A stretch of 52,139 nucleotides of DNA from a bacterium (GCA_026708015.1 JAPOVT010000034.1:1-52139), one strand, 5' to 3'; counted from the first letter of the stretch, positions 14,675-24,385 are shown. A program made the numbers and translations. The notes: generated by a model not told the origin, from the sequence alone.

Positions 14675-16396
14675 ATGACAAAGCACACGAAAATCGATCG
14701 ATATTCGCGAGTGGTCGCGGCCCTGCTGGCACTAGTCCTGCTAGCCGCTGCCTGTGGCAACGACGACGACTCGCCTCCACCGGATGCCTCAGGGCCCACA
14801 GCGGCCCCGGCCACAGATGAAGAGCCTGCCGCGGCCCCGACACAAGCCGAAGACCCCAGCCCGGAAGAAGAGCAGCCCACCAGCGTGGTCGTCGGTCTGG
14901 AGCAGGAGATCACCAACTTCAACAACTTGACTGCCGGCGACAACCTCCTGGCCGGTCGCCAAATCACCCGGGCCATCTACCCCACCTGCACGCGGACCCG
15001 CCCCGATTTCTCCTTCGAGCCGTACTTCTGCGAAACCCTACCCACCATCATCCAAGAGGATCCCCTGGTGGTGGAGTACCGGCTGCGAGCTGACGCCATG
15101 TGGAGCGACGGAACCCCGGTGAGCTCCGACGACATGGTGTTTTATTTCGAGAACTGCAACGACCCCCAAGATGACTGCGCTGCCACTCAGGGCTTCGACA
15201 GCGCAACCTTGGAGGTGGTGGACGACAAGGCCGTCCGTCTGAGTTGGCCCGAGGGCCAGCCCTTCGTGGAATACATCCTGCTGTTCTCCGGACCGTTCCC
15301 GCCCGCCCACCTGGGCCGGGACTGGAGCGACGGCTTCCGCACCGATCCAGGTGTGGGCGCCGGTCCCTATGTGGTGGACGAGTACAACCCGGGCAGCGAT
15401 CTGACACTGGTGGCCAACCCCACCTGGTTCGGCGAAGGTCCCCATATCGACGAGGTCACCTTCCGGTTCATCAGCGATGTGGGCAACCTGCCCCTCGCGC
15501 TGGAAAACGGCGAAGTAGACGTGATCTATCCGCAACCCCAAGTGGACTTAGTGCAACAGATCAACGGAATAGGCGGAGTGGAATCCTCTATCACCTTCGG
15601 CCCCACCTGGGAGCACATCACGTTCAACACTGCCACCGTTCCTTTGGAGGCGCGCCAGGCCATCGCATTGGCGCTCGATCGAGAGCTGATCGTGACCGCG
15701 CTCATGCGGCCGTTCTCGGAGTCGGCTCAACCGCTGGGCAACCGGATCTACATGAACGGCCAAGCCCAGTATCAAGACAACACTCCGGCTGAGTTCCAAC
15801 AGCGGGATGTGGCCGCGGCCCGCGCCGTTCTGGAAGCCGCCGGATGGGTGCTCGACGGCGACGTGTACGCCAAAGACGGCCGGCAGCTAAGCCTGCGCAT
15901 CCGCACCACCGGCGGCAATGATCGCCGGGAGCAGTTCCAAGAGCTGGTGCAGAACCAGCTGGCTGAAGCCGGGATCAGAATCACCATCGACAACTTGCCC
16001 GGCGGTGAGATATTCGGACCGGTGTTCGGCTCAACCAACGACCCGCCCGGTCCGCCCGGAGACTTCGACTTGGTGATCTTCGCCTGGGTGGGCGGACCTC
16101 TGCCGGCCACATCGGCCCTTCAGGTGTTCGGAACCGGCAGCGACAGCAATCCCGGGGCCTACGACGACGACCGGGTCAACGACCTGCTGACCGAGGCCAC
16201 CTTCACACTCGACGCCGACCGCCAGGCCGAACTGTTGAATCAGGCCGACGCCCTCATGTGGGAAACCCTCCCCAACACCCCGGTGTACCAACTCCCCTTC
16301 TTCTTGGCCTGGAACGACAATCTCCAGAACATCCAAGACAACCCCACCCTGGAAAGCTTCACCTGGAATCTGGAGGAATGGGCACTGGCTAACTAG
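14675..16396 (+). CDS. Peptide/oligopeptide ABC transporter substrate-binding lipoprotein (family 5)
   Basis: 573 residues. The N-terminus (MTKHTKIDRYSRVVAALLAL, then VLLAAACGND) is a lipoprotein signal with the lipidated Cys in LAAAC, followed by a Pro/Ala/Glu-rich linker to about residue 75. The body has the family-5 hallmarks: YRLRADAMWSDGTPVSSDDM, AVRLSWPEGQPFVEY, VGAGPYVVDEYNPGSDLTLV and ARQAIALALDRELI. It captures oligopeptides or similar solutes outside the membrane and delivers them to the permeases encoded directly downstream. A longer in-frame reading starts at 14360, but the lipoprotein signal fixes ATG 14675. It heads the operon 14675-20422 with only an 11-nt gap to the first permease. 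Confidence 0.92.
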   Translation: MTKHTKIDRYSRVVAALLALVLLAAACGNDDDSPPPDASGPTAAPATDEEPAAAPTQAEDPSPEEEQPTSVVVGLEQEITNFNNLTAGDNLLAGRQITRAIYPTCTRTRPDFSFEPYFCETLPTIIQEDPLVVEYRLRADAMWSDGTPVSSDDMVFYFENCNDPQDDCAATQGFDSATLEVVDDKAVRLSWPEGQPFVEYILLFSGPFPPAHLGRDWSDGFRTDPGVGAGPYVVDEYNPGSDLTLVANPTWFGEGPHIDEVTFRFISDVGNLPLALENGEVDVIYPQPQVDLVQQINGIGGVESSITFGPTWEHITFNTATVPLEARQAIALALDRELIVTALMRPFSESAQPLGNRIYMNGQAQYQDNTPAEFQQRDVAAARAVLEAAGWVLDGDVYAKDGRQLSLRIRTTGGNDRREQFQELVQNQLAEAGIRITIDNLPGGEIFGPVFGSTNDPPGPPGDFDLVIFAWVGGPLPATSALQVFGTGSDSNPGAYDDDRVNDLLTEATFTLDADRQAELLNQADALMWETLPNTPVYQLPFFLAWNDNLQNIQDNPTLESFTWNLEEWALAN

Positions 16397-16407
16397 TTTT
16401 TCCATAA

Positions 16408-17391
16408 GTGCTCGGATACGCGACACGCAAGCTGCTGATCTCGGTCGTCGTCCTATTCTTCGCCACCCTGGTGGCCTTCCTGCTGGTCGCCACGGTCGAC
16501 CCCATCGCCGAGCAACGGGTCTTCTTGTTGTCGCAGCCTGGAGGAGCCGAGCAGATCGATCGGCTGGAAGCGAGCCTGGGCCTCGACAAGCCCCTCATCG
16601 AGCGCTACGGCCGCTGGCTCGGCGATCTGGCCACCGGCGACATGGGCACCTCCACCGACAACGGCCGACCGGTCACCACCTTGCTGGGCGAGGCCATACC
16701 GGTCACCTTGCGATTGGTCATCGCCGCCACCGTCATATCGGTGATCCTGGGCGTGGCGGTAGGGGTGGTGAGCGCGATGCGCCAGTACGGGAAGTTCGAC
16801 AACATCTCCACCTTCTTCGCCTTCCTCTTCTTCGCCATGCCCGTTTTCTGGCTCGGAGCGTTGCTCAAAGACTTGGGCATCCGGTTCAACGACTGGTGGG
16901 GCCGGCGGATCTTCTTCACCATCGGCGAGCAATCGCCCCGGCTCGATGCCGATTTCTGGGGCACGTGGGCCGACCGGGCCGGGCACATCATCCTCCCCGC
17001 GCTCACCCTCATCGCCATCCAACTGGCCGCCACCAGCCGGTTCCAGCGCTCGGCCATGCTCGATGTGCTGGAGAGCGACTACATCCGAACCGCCCGAGCC
17101 AAAGGGGTCCCCCGGCGGCGAGTCATCACCCACCATGCCCTGCGCAACGCCCTGCTGCCCGTAGTGAGCTACACCGGGCTCACCTTCGGCACCCTCATCG
17201 GCGGCACCGTGGTCACCGAGGTGGTGTTCAACTGGAAGGGCATGGGCCGCCTGTTCCTCGACTCCCTGCTCAACGGCGATGTAGCCGTGACCCAGGGGTG
17301 GCTGTTGGCAGTGGGCATCTCGGTAATCATCGTGAACCTGCTGACCGATCTGACTTATGGCCTTCTGGATCCGAGGGTGCGAGATGGCTGA
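16408..17391 (+). CDS. ABC transporter permease, DppB/OppB type
   Basis: 327 residues starting at GTG. About six membrane helices: one at residues 8-28, then LRLVIAATVISVILGVAVGV, ISTFFAFLFFAMPVFWLGAL, HIILPALTLIAIQLAA, and two near the C-terminus. The EAA-type loop that contacts the ATPase is visible as YIRTARAKGVPRRRVITHHA. It forms half of the membrane channel of the dipeptide/oligopeptide importer, with the following DppC-type permease. The last 12 residues, [12 protein letters not shown], and the stop are repeated 58 nt downstream as a diverged non-functional copy before the next gene. Confidence 0.92.
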   Translation: MLGYATRKLLISVVVLFFATLVAFLLVATVDPIAEQRVFLLSQPGGAEQIDRLEASLGLDKPLIERYGRWLGDLATGDMGTSTDNGRPVTTLLGEAIPVTLRLVIAATVISVILGVAVGVVSAMRQYGKFDNISTFFAFLFFAMPVFWLGALLKDLGIRFNDWWGRRIFFTIGEQSPRLDADFWGTWADRAGHIILPALTLIAIQLAATSRFQRSAMLDVLESDYIRTARAKGVPRRRVITHHALRNALLPVVSYTGLTFGTLIGGTVVTEVVFNWKGMGRLFLDSLLNGDVAVTQGWLLAVGISVIIVNLLTDLTYGLLDPRVRDG

Positions 17392-17449
17392 ATCCGTCCC
17401 GAATCGGAGCACCTACGGCTTCCTGGATCCGCGGGTGCGAGATGGCTGA
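17353..17449 (+). repeat. Diverged duplication of the dppB 3' end and dppC start
   Basis: Copy 1 is 17353-17391, copy 2 is 17411-17449, 39 nt each and identical at 34 positions. Both encode [16 protein letters not shown] and both end in ATGGCTGA. Only copy 2 supplies the working DppC start. The changes at T, Y and R codons are synonymous, and the only residue difference is Leu/Phe. The second copy therefore seems to have diverged while it was still part of a coding sequence, i.e. it looks like the tail of another dppB joined here by recombination. Confidence 0.8.
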
Positions 17450-18350
17450 CATTCCCGCCAACGTGTTCGCCGACGCCCCAGTCGAGACGGAGGCCCGCTC
17501 TCAATGGCGGCTGGTGCTTCGCCGCTTTCTCGCCCACCGGCTGGCCGTGGCCGCGGCCGTCGTGCTGATGGTGGCCTATCTGTTCAGCTACTTGGCCGAG
17601 CCGCTCACCGGCTGGGGCTACAAAGACCTGTCGCCCGATTTATCGCAAGGGCCGTCGGCCGACCACTGGTTCGGCACCGACACCATCGGCCACGACATGT
17701 TCGCCCAGTCGATGCGGGGTTTGCGAATATCGGTCCACGTCAGCTTGGTGGTGGCGGGAATCGCCACCGTGCTGGGGTCGGTTCTGGGTGCAGTGCAAGG
17801 GTGGTTCCGGGGCCGGGTGGACAGCGCTCTGGGGCTATTGGTGGACTTTCTGCTCATCCTTCCCCTGCTTCCGGTGCTCATGGTGTTGGGCACCCGCACT
17901 CGGGCCAGCGGGGGCAGCTCCCTCATGTTCGTGGCCGTGGTGATCGGCCTTTTCCTGTGGGCGCCGCTAGCCCGGGTGGTGCGGGGCGAGGTGTTCTCCA
18001 TTCGGGAGAAGGAGTACATCGAAGCGGCCGAGGCCCTGGGCGCGTCGAATACCCGCATCATCTTCCGCCACCTCATCCCCAACGCCATGAGCTCGATCAT
18101 CGTGTACGCCACCCTCACGGTGGCCACTGCCATCCTGTTGGAGACAGCGCTGGCCTTCTTGGGCTTCGGCATCCAGCCCCCCGAGGTTTCGCTGGGATCG
18201 CTGGTGGACGAGGGCCGCGACGCCGCCCGCACCCGGTGGTGGCTGTTCTATCTGCCGGGGGCGGTGCTGGTGCTGCTGGTGCTGTGCGTGAACTTCGTGG
18301 GCGACGGCCTGCGCGACGCGCTCGACCCCCGCCGGGAGCAGAGGCGATGA
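17442..18350 (+). CDS. ABC transporter permease, DppC/OppC type
   Basis: 302 residues beginning [20 protein letters not shown]. The OppC N-terminal helix (residues 34-50) is followed by the motif [20 protein letters not shown], typical of DppC, and then five helices. The ATPase-contact loop is [20 protein letters not shown]. It pairs with the preceding permease. The true ATG is 17442. An identical ATGGCTGA octamer 58 nt upstream opens only a 22-codon frame that ends at the second repeat. The stop overlaps the start of the fused ATPase gene by 4 nt (ATGA). Confidence 0.92.
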   Translation: MADIPANVFADAPVETEARSQWRLVLRRFLAHRLAVAAAVVLMVAYLFSYLAEPLTGWGYKDLSPDLSQGPSADHWFGTDTIGHDMFAQSMRGLRISVHVSLVVAGIATVLGSVLGAVQGWFRGRVDSALGLLVDFLLILPLLPVLMVLGTRTRASGGSSLMFVAVVIGLFLWAPLARVVRGEVFSIREKEYIEAAEALGASNTRIIFRHLIPNAMSSIIVYATLTVATAILLETALAFLGFGIQPPEVSLGSLVDEGRDAARTRWWLFYLPGAVLVLLVLCVNFVGDGLRDALDPRREQRR

Positions 18351-20422
18351 CCGAGACCAGAGCAGAGGCCCCGGTGCTGTCGGTGCGGAACCTGGAGGTG
18401 ACATTCCCCACTCCCGACGGAAACGTGCAAGCGGTGCGGGGGGTGAGCTGGGACGTCTATGAGAACGAAGTGCTGGCCATTGGTGGCGAGTCGGGCTCGG
18501 GCAAGTCGGTGAGCGTGATGGCGGCATTGGGGCTGCTGCCACCCAACGCACAGGTGAGCGGATCGGTTTTCTATCGAGGCCGCGACGTGCTGGCCATGAC
18601 CGACAAGGAACTCGAGCGACTTCGGGGTTCGGCCATCTCCATGGTGTTTCAAGATCCGATGACCTCGCTGAACCCGGTTATGACCGTCGGAGCCCAGATC
18701 GCCGAAGGGGTTCGCATCCACCAGCGGACCAAGGCGGCCATCGCCCGGTCGAAAGCAGTCGAGCTGCTCGATCTGGTGGGCATCCCCAATGCTCCCCAGC
18801 GGGTGGACTCCTATCCCCACGAGCTGTCGGGAGGGATGCGCCAGCGGGCCATGATCGCCATGGCCATCGCTAACGACCCCGATCTGCTGATCGCGGATGA
18901 GCCCACTACCGCCCTCGACGTCACCATCCAGGCCCAGGTGCTGGAAGTGCTGGAGCGGGCCCGCCAGGCCACGGGCTCAGCTTTGGTCATCATCACCCAT
19001 GACCTCGGCATAGTGGCCAGAACCGCCCACCGACTGGCGGTTATGTACGCCGGGCGGCTGGCCGAGACCGGCCCGGTAGACCCGGTGTTCGCCCGGCCAA
19101 CCCACCCCTACACCGCCGGGCTGTTGGCCTCGATTCCCCGACTGGACTCGGCGGTGAACCGGCGGCTCACCCCCATTGACGGCACCACGCCATCGATGCT
19201 GGCCCCACCGCCGGGCTGCGCCTTCGCACCCCGCTGCGACTGGTCTACCGATACCTGCACCCAAGAGGTGCCCGATCTGAAGGCGGTAGGTGAGCACGGA
19301 CAGTCCTCGGCCTGCATCCGCACCGATGAATTCCAAGCGCGGGCCGAGCCTGCGACTGCGGTGGAGATTCAGCTTGAGCCGCTCGGCCGAACATTCCCCC
19401 GGCATCCCCAATACACGCCGTCTGACACCGCCCTCTTGCTGGTGAGGGAACTGTTCAAGGACTTTCCCATTCGAGCCAAGGGCCCCCGACGAAAGGTGGT
19501 GGGCACGGTCCAGGCCGTCAACGGAGTGTCGCTGCACATCGACAAGGGGGAGACATTGGGGCTGGTCGGCGAGTCCGGCTCGGGAAAGTCCACCGTGGCC
19601 CGCTGCATCCTCCGGCTCACTGAGCCCACATCGGGATCGGTGATTTTCGACGGAGCGGATTTGGCATCGCTGGACCGGCGGCAGATGCGGAACCGTCGCC
19701 GGGCCATGCAGATCGTCTTCCAAGATCCAATGGCTTCACTGGACCCCCGGATGACGGTCTCGTCGATCATCTCCGAACCCCTCCGGGTCCATCGCACGGA
19801 CAACGACATCCGCGATCGGGTAGCAGAACTATTGGAACTGGTGGGCCTGAACCCCGAACACGGCAATCGCTACCCCCACGAATTCTCTGGGGGGCAGCGC
19901 CAGCGCATAGGCATCGCTCGGGCCCTGGCTCTCTCGCCCGATCTGTTGATTCTGGACGAGCCGGTATCGGCCCTGGATGTGAGCGTGCAGGCCGGGGTTC
20001 TGAATCTGCTGGAAGACCTTCAGGAGAAGCTGGACCTCACCTTCCTGTTTGTGGCCCATGACTTGTCGGTGGTCCACCACATTTCTGATCGGGTTGCGGT
20101 CATGTACCTGGGACGGATCGTGGAAATCGGCACCGCGCAGGAGGTCTACGAGCTTCCCGCCCACCCCTACACCCAGGCACTGCTGTCGGCGGTACCCGTC
20201 CCCAATCCGCCCCGAGAGCGCCAGCGGCGGCGAATAGTGCTCGAGGGCGATGCGCCCAATCCGGCAGACCCTCCATCGGGCTGCCGATTCCGCACCCGGT
20301 GCTGGAAAGCCCAGTCGATTTGCGCCGAATACGACCCGGAGTTGTTGGACTTGGGGGTAGGACACCCGGTGGCCTGCCACTTCCCCACCCCCGACGACCT
20401 AACAGGGTCAGAGCACCGATAG
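18347..20422 (+). CDS. Fused DppD-DppF ABC ATPase (two nucleotide-binding domains)
   Basis: 691 residues containing two complete ATPase domains. First: Walker [10 protein letters not shown] near residue 45, signature LSGGMRQRA, Walker [13 protein letters not shown], and a C-terminal oligopeptide-type cysteine segment [15 protein letters not shown]. Second: Walker [10 protein letters not shown] near residue 410, signature FSGGQRQRI, Walker [13 protein letters not shown], and [15 protein letters not shown]. Separate dppD and dppF genes are the usual form; here they are one chain joined by a linker of about 60 residues. It powers the importer formed with 14675-18350. ATG 18347 is fixed by the overlap with dppC; the upstream extension of the frame is a shadow. 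Confidence 0.93.
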   Translation: MTETRAEAPVLSVRNLEVTFPTPDGNVQAVRGVSWDVYENEVLAIGGESGSGKSVSVMAALGLLPPNAQVSGSVFYRGRDVLAMTDKELERLRGSAISMVFQDPMTSLNPVMTVGAQIAEGVRIHQRTKAAIARSKAVELLDLVGIPNAPQRVDSYPHELSGGMRQRAMIAMAIANDPDLLIADEPTTALDVTIQAQVLEVLERARQATGSALVIITHDLGIVARTAHRLAVMYAGRLAETGPVDPVFARPTHPYTAGLLASIPRLDSAVNRRLTPIDGTTPSMLAPPPGCAFAPRCDWSTDTCTQEVPDLKAVGEHGQSSACIRTDEFQARAEPATAVEIQLEPLGRTFPRHPQYTPSDTALLLVRELFKDFPIRAKGPRRKVVGTVQAVNGVSLHIDKGETLGLVGESGSGKSTVARCILRLTEPTSGSVIFDGADLASLDRRQMRNRRRAMQIVFQDPMASLDPRMTVSSIISEPLRVHRTDNDIRDRVAELLELVGLNPEHGNRYPHEFSGGQRQRIGIARALALSPDLLILDEPVSALDVSVQAGVLNLLEDLQEKLDLTFLFVAHDLSVVHHISDRVAVMYLGRIVEIGTAQEVYELPAHPYTQALLSAVPVPNPPRERQRRRIVLEGDAPNPADPPSGCRFRTRCWKAQSICAEYDPELLDLGVGHPVACHFPTPDDLTGSEHR

Positions 20423-20433
20423 GGTTTCGCCCA

Positions 20434-21339
20434 GTGTCCGACATCGTGATCTCCGCTCGAGGAGTGCAGAAGAGCTACGGATCGAATCACGTTCTCCAAG
20501 GGCTGGACTGCGAGATTGGGCGGGGCATCACCGGGCTTCTGGGGCCCAACGGCGCCGGCAAGAGCACGTTCATGGGGCTGGTGCTGGGGCTGCGCCCTCG
20601 CCAAGGCGGCACGCTCAATGTGCTGGGAGTCGACCCCGACCAGAGCGGGCCTGAACTGCGAGCCCGGCTGGGCTACGCCCCCGAGCACCACGACTTGCCC
20701 GGCGACGTGCAGGCCGCCGACCTGGTGCGCCACGTTGCCCAACTCCACGGCCTGCCCCGACGGGCGGCCACCGAGCGGGCCAGCGACGCCCTGTGGCAGG
20801 TGGGGCTGGGCGAGGAGCGGTTCCGCCCCGTCGGCACCATGTCCACCGGCCAGCGCCAGCGGGTGAAAATGGCCCAGGCTCTGGCCCACGATCCCGACCT
20901 GCTGCTGCTCGACGAGCCCACCGACGGCCTCGACCCGGTGCAGCGCGATGACATGCTGGCCCTCATCCGCCGAGTGGGCAGCGAATTCGGTATCGACATC
21001 CTGTTGTCTTCGCACCTGTTGGAGGAAGTGGAGCGGGTGTGCGACTCGGTGGTGATCTTGACCAATGGTGTGGTGGGCCACAGCGGCAGTCTCCAAGAGA
21101 TGGGGTCGGTTACCGCCGGAATCAAAGTGGAGCTGGACTCCGATCCCCAACCTCTGGCGGCGGCGTTGACTGCTCGGGGCGCAGAGGCAGCCGTCGACGG
21201 CCACATCCTCACGGTGACCGGTGTCGACTCCGCGGCCGATCTGATTCGGGATCTGGTAGCCGATCTGGACCTGGGGCTGCGTCGGCTGGAGCCCCGCCGT
21301 ACCACGCTCGAAGACGTGTTCATCGAGGCCTCCCAATGA
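20434..21339 (+). CDS. ABC transporter ATP-binding protein (exporter pair 1)
   Basis: 301 residues starting at GTG 20434. Walker A GLLGPNGAGKST, Q-loop YAPEHHDLPG, signature MSTGQRQRVKMAQAL, Walker B LLLLDEPTDGLDP and the switch His in LLSSHLLEEVERV are all present, so it should be an active ATPase. The C-terminal 75 residues (from about VTAGIKVELDS) form the regulatory tail seen in ABC-2 exporter ATPases. The stop overlaps its membrane partner by 4 nt. The start follows the dppDF stop by 11 nt, so it may be read from the importer operon or from TAGGGT (20420-20425). Confidence 0.9.
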   Translation: MSDIVISARGVQKSYGSNHVLQGLDCEIGRGITGLLGPNGAGKSTFMGLVLGLRPRQGGTLNVLGVDPDQSGPELRARLGYAPEHHDLPGDVQAADLVRHVAQLHGLPRRAATERASDALWQVGLGEERFRPVGTMSTGQRQRVKMAQALAHDPDLLLLDEPTDGLDPVQRDDMLALIRRVGSEFGIDILLSSHLLEEVERVCDSVVILTNGVVGHSGSLQEMGSVTAGIKVELDSDPQPLAAALTARGAEAAVDGHILTVTGVDSAADLIRDLVADLDLGLRRLEPRRTTLEDVFIEASQ

Positions 21340-22208
21340 CCGAGGCCCGCATCCACGATCGGGGATATCTGGCCTACGGCGGGCTACGCCACGGCACTCG
21401 GCGGGCCATGATGAACTTGAGCTACCACACCGTGCAGCGGGTGCTGGGCCTGAAGCGGTCCAATTGGCAGAAGGTTCTCCCTGCACTCACTCTGCTGATC
21501 GCGTTCATACCCGCCATCGTGTTCATCGGTATCGCCGCCTTCCTCCCTCGAGGCGAAGAACTGGGGCTTGATTCCACCGCCGACTACTACGGGTTCATCA
21601 CTGGTGCTCTCTTTCTGTTCACGGCATTCGTCGCCCCAGAGGCGGTATGCACCGATCGACGGAGCGGCATGCTGGGGCTGTACTTGGCGTCGCCGCTGAA
21701 TCGGGACACCTATCTGGCGGCCAAGTTCGCGGCCGTCGCGGCTGTCTTGGGCACGATGACCCTGGGGCCCCCGCTGCTGATGCTGATCGCCTACACGCTG
21801 GCTGACGCAGGGCCAAACGGGGTGACCGGATGGCTGATAGAACTTGGCCGAATCTTGGCGTCGGGCACTGCTGTGGCCGTTTTCTGGACTGCACTGTCGC
21901 TGGCGATGTCCAGCCTCACCAGCCGGCGTGCTCTGGCCAGCGTGGGCATCTTTGTCGGTCTGCTGGCCAGCTCGGCAGTAGGCGACGGGCTTGCCCAGGG
22001 CGCTGAACTGGGCGACTCCTATGCGCTATTCAACTTGATCGGCCTGCCCTTCGAGGCCGTCTTCCGCATTTTTGGACAAGTCGACCCCGAGGGGCCACCT
22101 CTCAATCAAGTGGATACTTGGGCGATATACCTGACCCTCATCGGGCTCATCGTTGCCTTCAGTGTCTTCGCCCGCTGGCGCTATCAGCGGATCGAGGTTA
22201 ACGGATGA
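21336..22208 (+). CDS. ABC-2-type membrane protein (exporter pair 1)
   Basis: 290 residues with about six hydrophobic segments: LPALTLLIAFIPAIVFIGIA, YGFITGALFLFTAFVAPEAV, VAAVLGTMTLGPPLLMLIAY, then a helix around AVAVFWTALSLAMSS, one around LASVGIFVGLLASSAV, and the last around YLTLIGLIVAFSVFA. The cytoplasmic sequence CTDRRSGMLGLYLASPLNRD after helix 2 is the coupling segment typical of ABC-2 permeases. It overlaps the ATPases on both sides by 4 nt (ATGA at 21336 and at 22205). The substrate is unknown. Confidence 0.85.
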   Translation: MTEARIHDRGYLAYGGLRHGTRRAMMNLSYHTVQRVLGLKRSNWQKVLPALTLLIAFIPAIVFIGIAAFLPRGEELGLDSTADYYGFITGALFLFTAFVAPEAVCTDRRSGMLGLYLASPLNRDTYLAAKFAAVAAVLGTMTLGPPLLMLIAYTLADAGPNGVTGWLIELGRILASGTAVAVFWTALSLAMSSLTSRRALASVGIFVGLLASSAVGDGLAQGAELGDSYALFNLIGLPFEAVFRIFGQVDPEGPPLNQVDTWAIYLTLIGLIVAFSVFARWRYQRIEVNG

Positions 22209-23140
22209 GCCAACTGGCCGCGCCTCCACCCATGGTGCAGGCCACCAGCGTGTCCAAGTGGTTCGGCGACTTGGTGGCGGTTTCCGACGTGAGCTTCTCC
22301 ATCGGCGCCGGGGTTACCGCCCTGCTGGGCCCCAACGGTGCGGGCAAGTCCACCATGCTGCGGATGATGTGCGGCTTGGCCAAGCCCTCCAACGGTTCAG
22401 TGACCGTGCTGGGTCTGAACCCCCGCGCCGATGTCGCCGTTCTGGGCCGTATCGGCATGGCCCCCCAGCAGGAATCGCTGCTCGACTACCTGAGCGGTCG
22501 AGAGTTTGTGGAACTGGCCGCCCAATTGCACCACGTTGACAACCCGGTAGAGGCGGCCCGCAGAGCTATCCAGACGGTGGAGCTCGATCCCGACGATCCC
22601 CGAAAGCTGTCCACCTATTCCAAGGGCATGCGCCAGCGCATCAAGTTGGCCCAGGCCATTGTCCACGATCCTCTGGTGATCGCCCTCGACGAGCCCCTCA
22701 CCGGCCTCGATCCCCGACAGAGGCGGGAAATGATCCAGCTATTCCACCGGCTGGGGTCGGAAGGCAAATGCGTGATCGTGTCCAGCCACGTTCTCGATGA
22801 GGTGGAGCGGTTTGGCTCTCGGGTGCTGGTGATCGCCCAGGGGCGCCTGGCCGCCGAGGGCGACTTCCGCGAGATCCGCAACCTGATGGACGACCGGCCG
22901 CTGCGCATCAGCATCCGCACCGATCAGCCCCGAGCGCTGGCCATTGCTCTGTTAGACCGCGGCGTTATTTCTGGGTGCCGATTGGAAGGGACCGAGGCCG
23001 TGGTGGTGGACACAACCGATCCGGCCGCCTTCCGCCGAGCAGTAGCCCCAGCAGCCCGCGATCAAGATGCCTCGCTGCTGGAGCTGCGCCCGCTCGATGA
23101 CGACTTGGAAAGCGTCTTCCGATACCTGGTGGGCCAGTGA
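22205..23140 (+). CDS. ABC transporter ATP-binding protein (exporter pair 2)
   Basis: 311 residues. Walker A LLGPNGAGKST, Q-loop APQQESLLDYL, signature YSKGMRQRIKLAQAI, Walker B VIALDEPLTGLDP and switch His in IVSSHVLDEVERF are complete. As in the first ATPase, an extra C-terminal regulatory region (from about residue 220) is present. The two ATPases are similar in design but clearly diverged, so they are old paralogues rather than a recent duplication. It precedes its likely permease by 19 nt. Confidence 0.9.
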   Translation: MSQLAAPPPMVQATSVSKWFGDLVAVSDVSFSIGAGVTALLGPNGAGKSTMLRMMCGLAKPSNGSVTVLGLNPRADVAVLGRIGMAPQQESLLDYLSGREFVELAAQLHHVDNPVEAARRAIQTVELDPDDPRKLSTYSKGMRQRIKLAQAIVHDPLVIALDEPLTGLDPRQRREMIQLFHRLGSEGKCVIVSSHVLDEVERFGSRVLVIAQGRLAAEGDFREIRNLMDDRPLRISIRTDQPRALAIALLDRGVISGCRLEGTEAVVVDTTDPAAFRRAVAPAARDQDASLLELRPLDDDLESVFRYLVGQ

Positions 23141-23159
23141 CAACGCATTGGGAGAACCA

Positions 23160-23858
23160 GTGAACACCCACATCTACCGGGTCGTGATTCGCAGCCAAAT
23201 CAGCACTGGCCGGCTGCTGGCATTGGCCGGGCTGAGCGGCGTGGCCATCCTTCTTGCATTCGTGGCCCGAGCAGCCGACGACCCGGTGGAAGTCGCCACC
23301 AGGAGCATGGGCACGTTCGGCACCAACATCTTCGCCCCGTTCATCGCCTTGGCACTGGGCTCGGCCGCGCTGGGAAATCTGGTGGAAGACCGCACCCTGG
23401 TGTACGTGTGGCTGCGGCCGGTTCCCCGCCACACCGTCGCCACCGCAGCTTTCGCGGCGGTGATCAGCGTGGTTGGTCTCATTGTGGTGGCGGTGATGAC
23501 CGTGGCCGCGGCCATTACCGGCGTCAGCGATCTCCTGGTCGCCACCGCGGTGGCGACCGCACTGGCGGTGTTCGCCTACTCCGGGCTTTTCTTGGCTCTC
23601 GGGCTTCGATTCAAACGGTCGCTGCTGGTCGGCTTGGGCTATATCGCCATCTGGGAGCTGCTTCTGTCCCGATTGGGTGACTGGTTCGCCCGTTTGTCGG
23701 TGCGCAGCTACCCCATGAGCATCCTCTCCGACGCCACTGACGTGAGCATGCGGCTGGCCGACCGCTCCACGCTGGCGTCGTATATCGTTCCACTGGCCGT
23801 CGGCCTAGCCGGGATGATCTACACCTCGTGGCGCCTCACCCGTACCGAGATCGACTAA
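23160..23858 (+). CDS. ABC-2-type membrane protein (exporter pair 2)
   Basis: 232 residues from GTG 23160, with GGGAGA 5 nt upstream. Around six membrane segments, including LLALAGLSGVAILLAFVA, NIFAPFIALALGSAALGNL, AVISVVGLIVVAVMTVAAAI, AVATALAVFAYSGLFLALGL and IVPLAVGLAGMIYTSW. VEDRTLVYVWLRPVPRHT after the second helix matches the coupling segment (DRxxGxxxxLxxxPxxR) of ABC-2 permeases. A longer frame from 23067 overlaps the ATPase and is a shadow. It closes the run of ten same-strand genes that begins at 14675. Confidence 0.82.
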   Translation: MNTHIYRVVIRSQISTGRLLALAGLSGVAILLAFVARAADDPVEVATRSMGTFGTNIFAPFIALALGSAALGNLVEDRTLVYVWLRPVPRHTVATAAFAAVISVVGLIVVAVMTVAAAITGVSDLLVATAVATALAVFAYSGLFLALGLRFKRSLLVGLGYIAIWELLLSRLGDWFARLSVRSYPMSILSDATDVSMRLADRSTLASYIVPLAVGLAGMIYTSWRLTRTEID

Positions 23859-23888
23859 GGGGCTAGGGCGGGTAGCAAGGCAGGGGCG

Positions 23889-23894
23889 TAAGAT
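23889..23894 (+). promoter_or_regulatory. -10 hexamer TAAGAT, leaderless start for cupin gene
   Basis: TAAGAT is followed by 6 nt and then ATG 23901. TCCTCC, not a Shine-Dalgarno sequence, fills the gap. Confidence 0.55.
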
Positions 23895-23900
23895 TCCTCC

Positions 23901-24371
23901 ATGCTCGACATGATGGTTGCCCCCACCGCCCAGCACATCGGCGAAGACGATCTCCCCTGGGCCTACGGCGAAGACGGCATCGGGCTCAAGGTGCTCCAAA
24001 TCAAAGAGAGCGAGGGGCTGTGGGTGATCAAGAACCAGTTCCCGCCGGGCTACTCGGTGCAGACCCACAAGCACACCGGTCAGGTGTTCGCCTACACCAG
24101 CGCCGGGGCCTGGGGCTACAAAGAGAGCGATTTCCTGAACCGGGCCGGGTCGTTCCTCTATGAGCCAGCCGGCTCGATCCACACCCTGTACACCCCCGAC
24201 GACAACACCGAGACCACCGAGGTTTTCTTCGCCATTTGGGGCGCCAACCTGAACATGGACGCCGACGGCAACATCGAGAGCATCACCGACGGCCAAACCG
24301 TGCTGATGGGCTATTACTTCATGCTCGAAGCCCAGGGCACCCCCCGGCCCAACAACATCCTGGTGGAGTAG
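23901..24371 (+). CDS. Cupin-domain protein, dihydroxyacetophenone dioxygenase-like
   Basis: 156 residues forming one cupin barrel. The first cupin motif is PPGYSVQTHKHTGQVFAYTS, with an H-x-H pair; the usual glutamate is replaced by Gln in HTGQVF. The second motif is around YEPAGSIHTLYTPDD, with the third His. Overall it resembles the 2,4'-dihydroxyacetophenone dioxygenase / acetylacetone-cleaving family, Fe-dependent C-C bond-cleaving enzymes, but the true substrate is unknown. A leaderless promoter separates it from the ABC operon. It converges with the UPF0182 gene, leaving only 14 nt between stops. Confidence 0.78.
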   Translation: MLDMMVAPTAQHIGEDDLPWAYGEDGIGLKVLQIKESEGLWVIKNQFPPGYSVQTHKHTGQVFAYTSAGAWGYKESDFLNRAGSFLYEPAGSIHTLYTPDDNTETTEVFFAIWGANLNMDADGNIESITDGQTVLMGYYFMLEAQGTPRPNNILVE

Positions 24372-24385
24372 CCGCTTCTTGGTGC

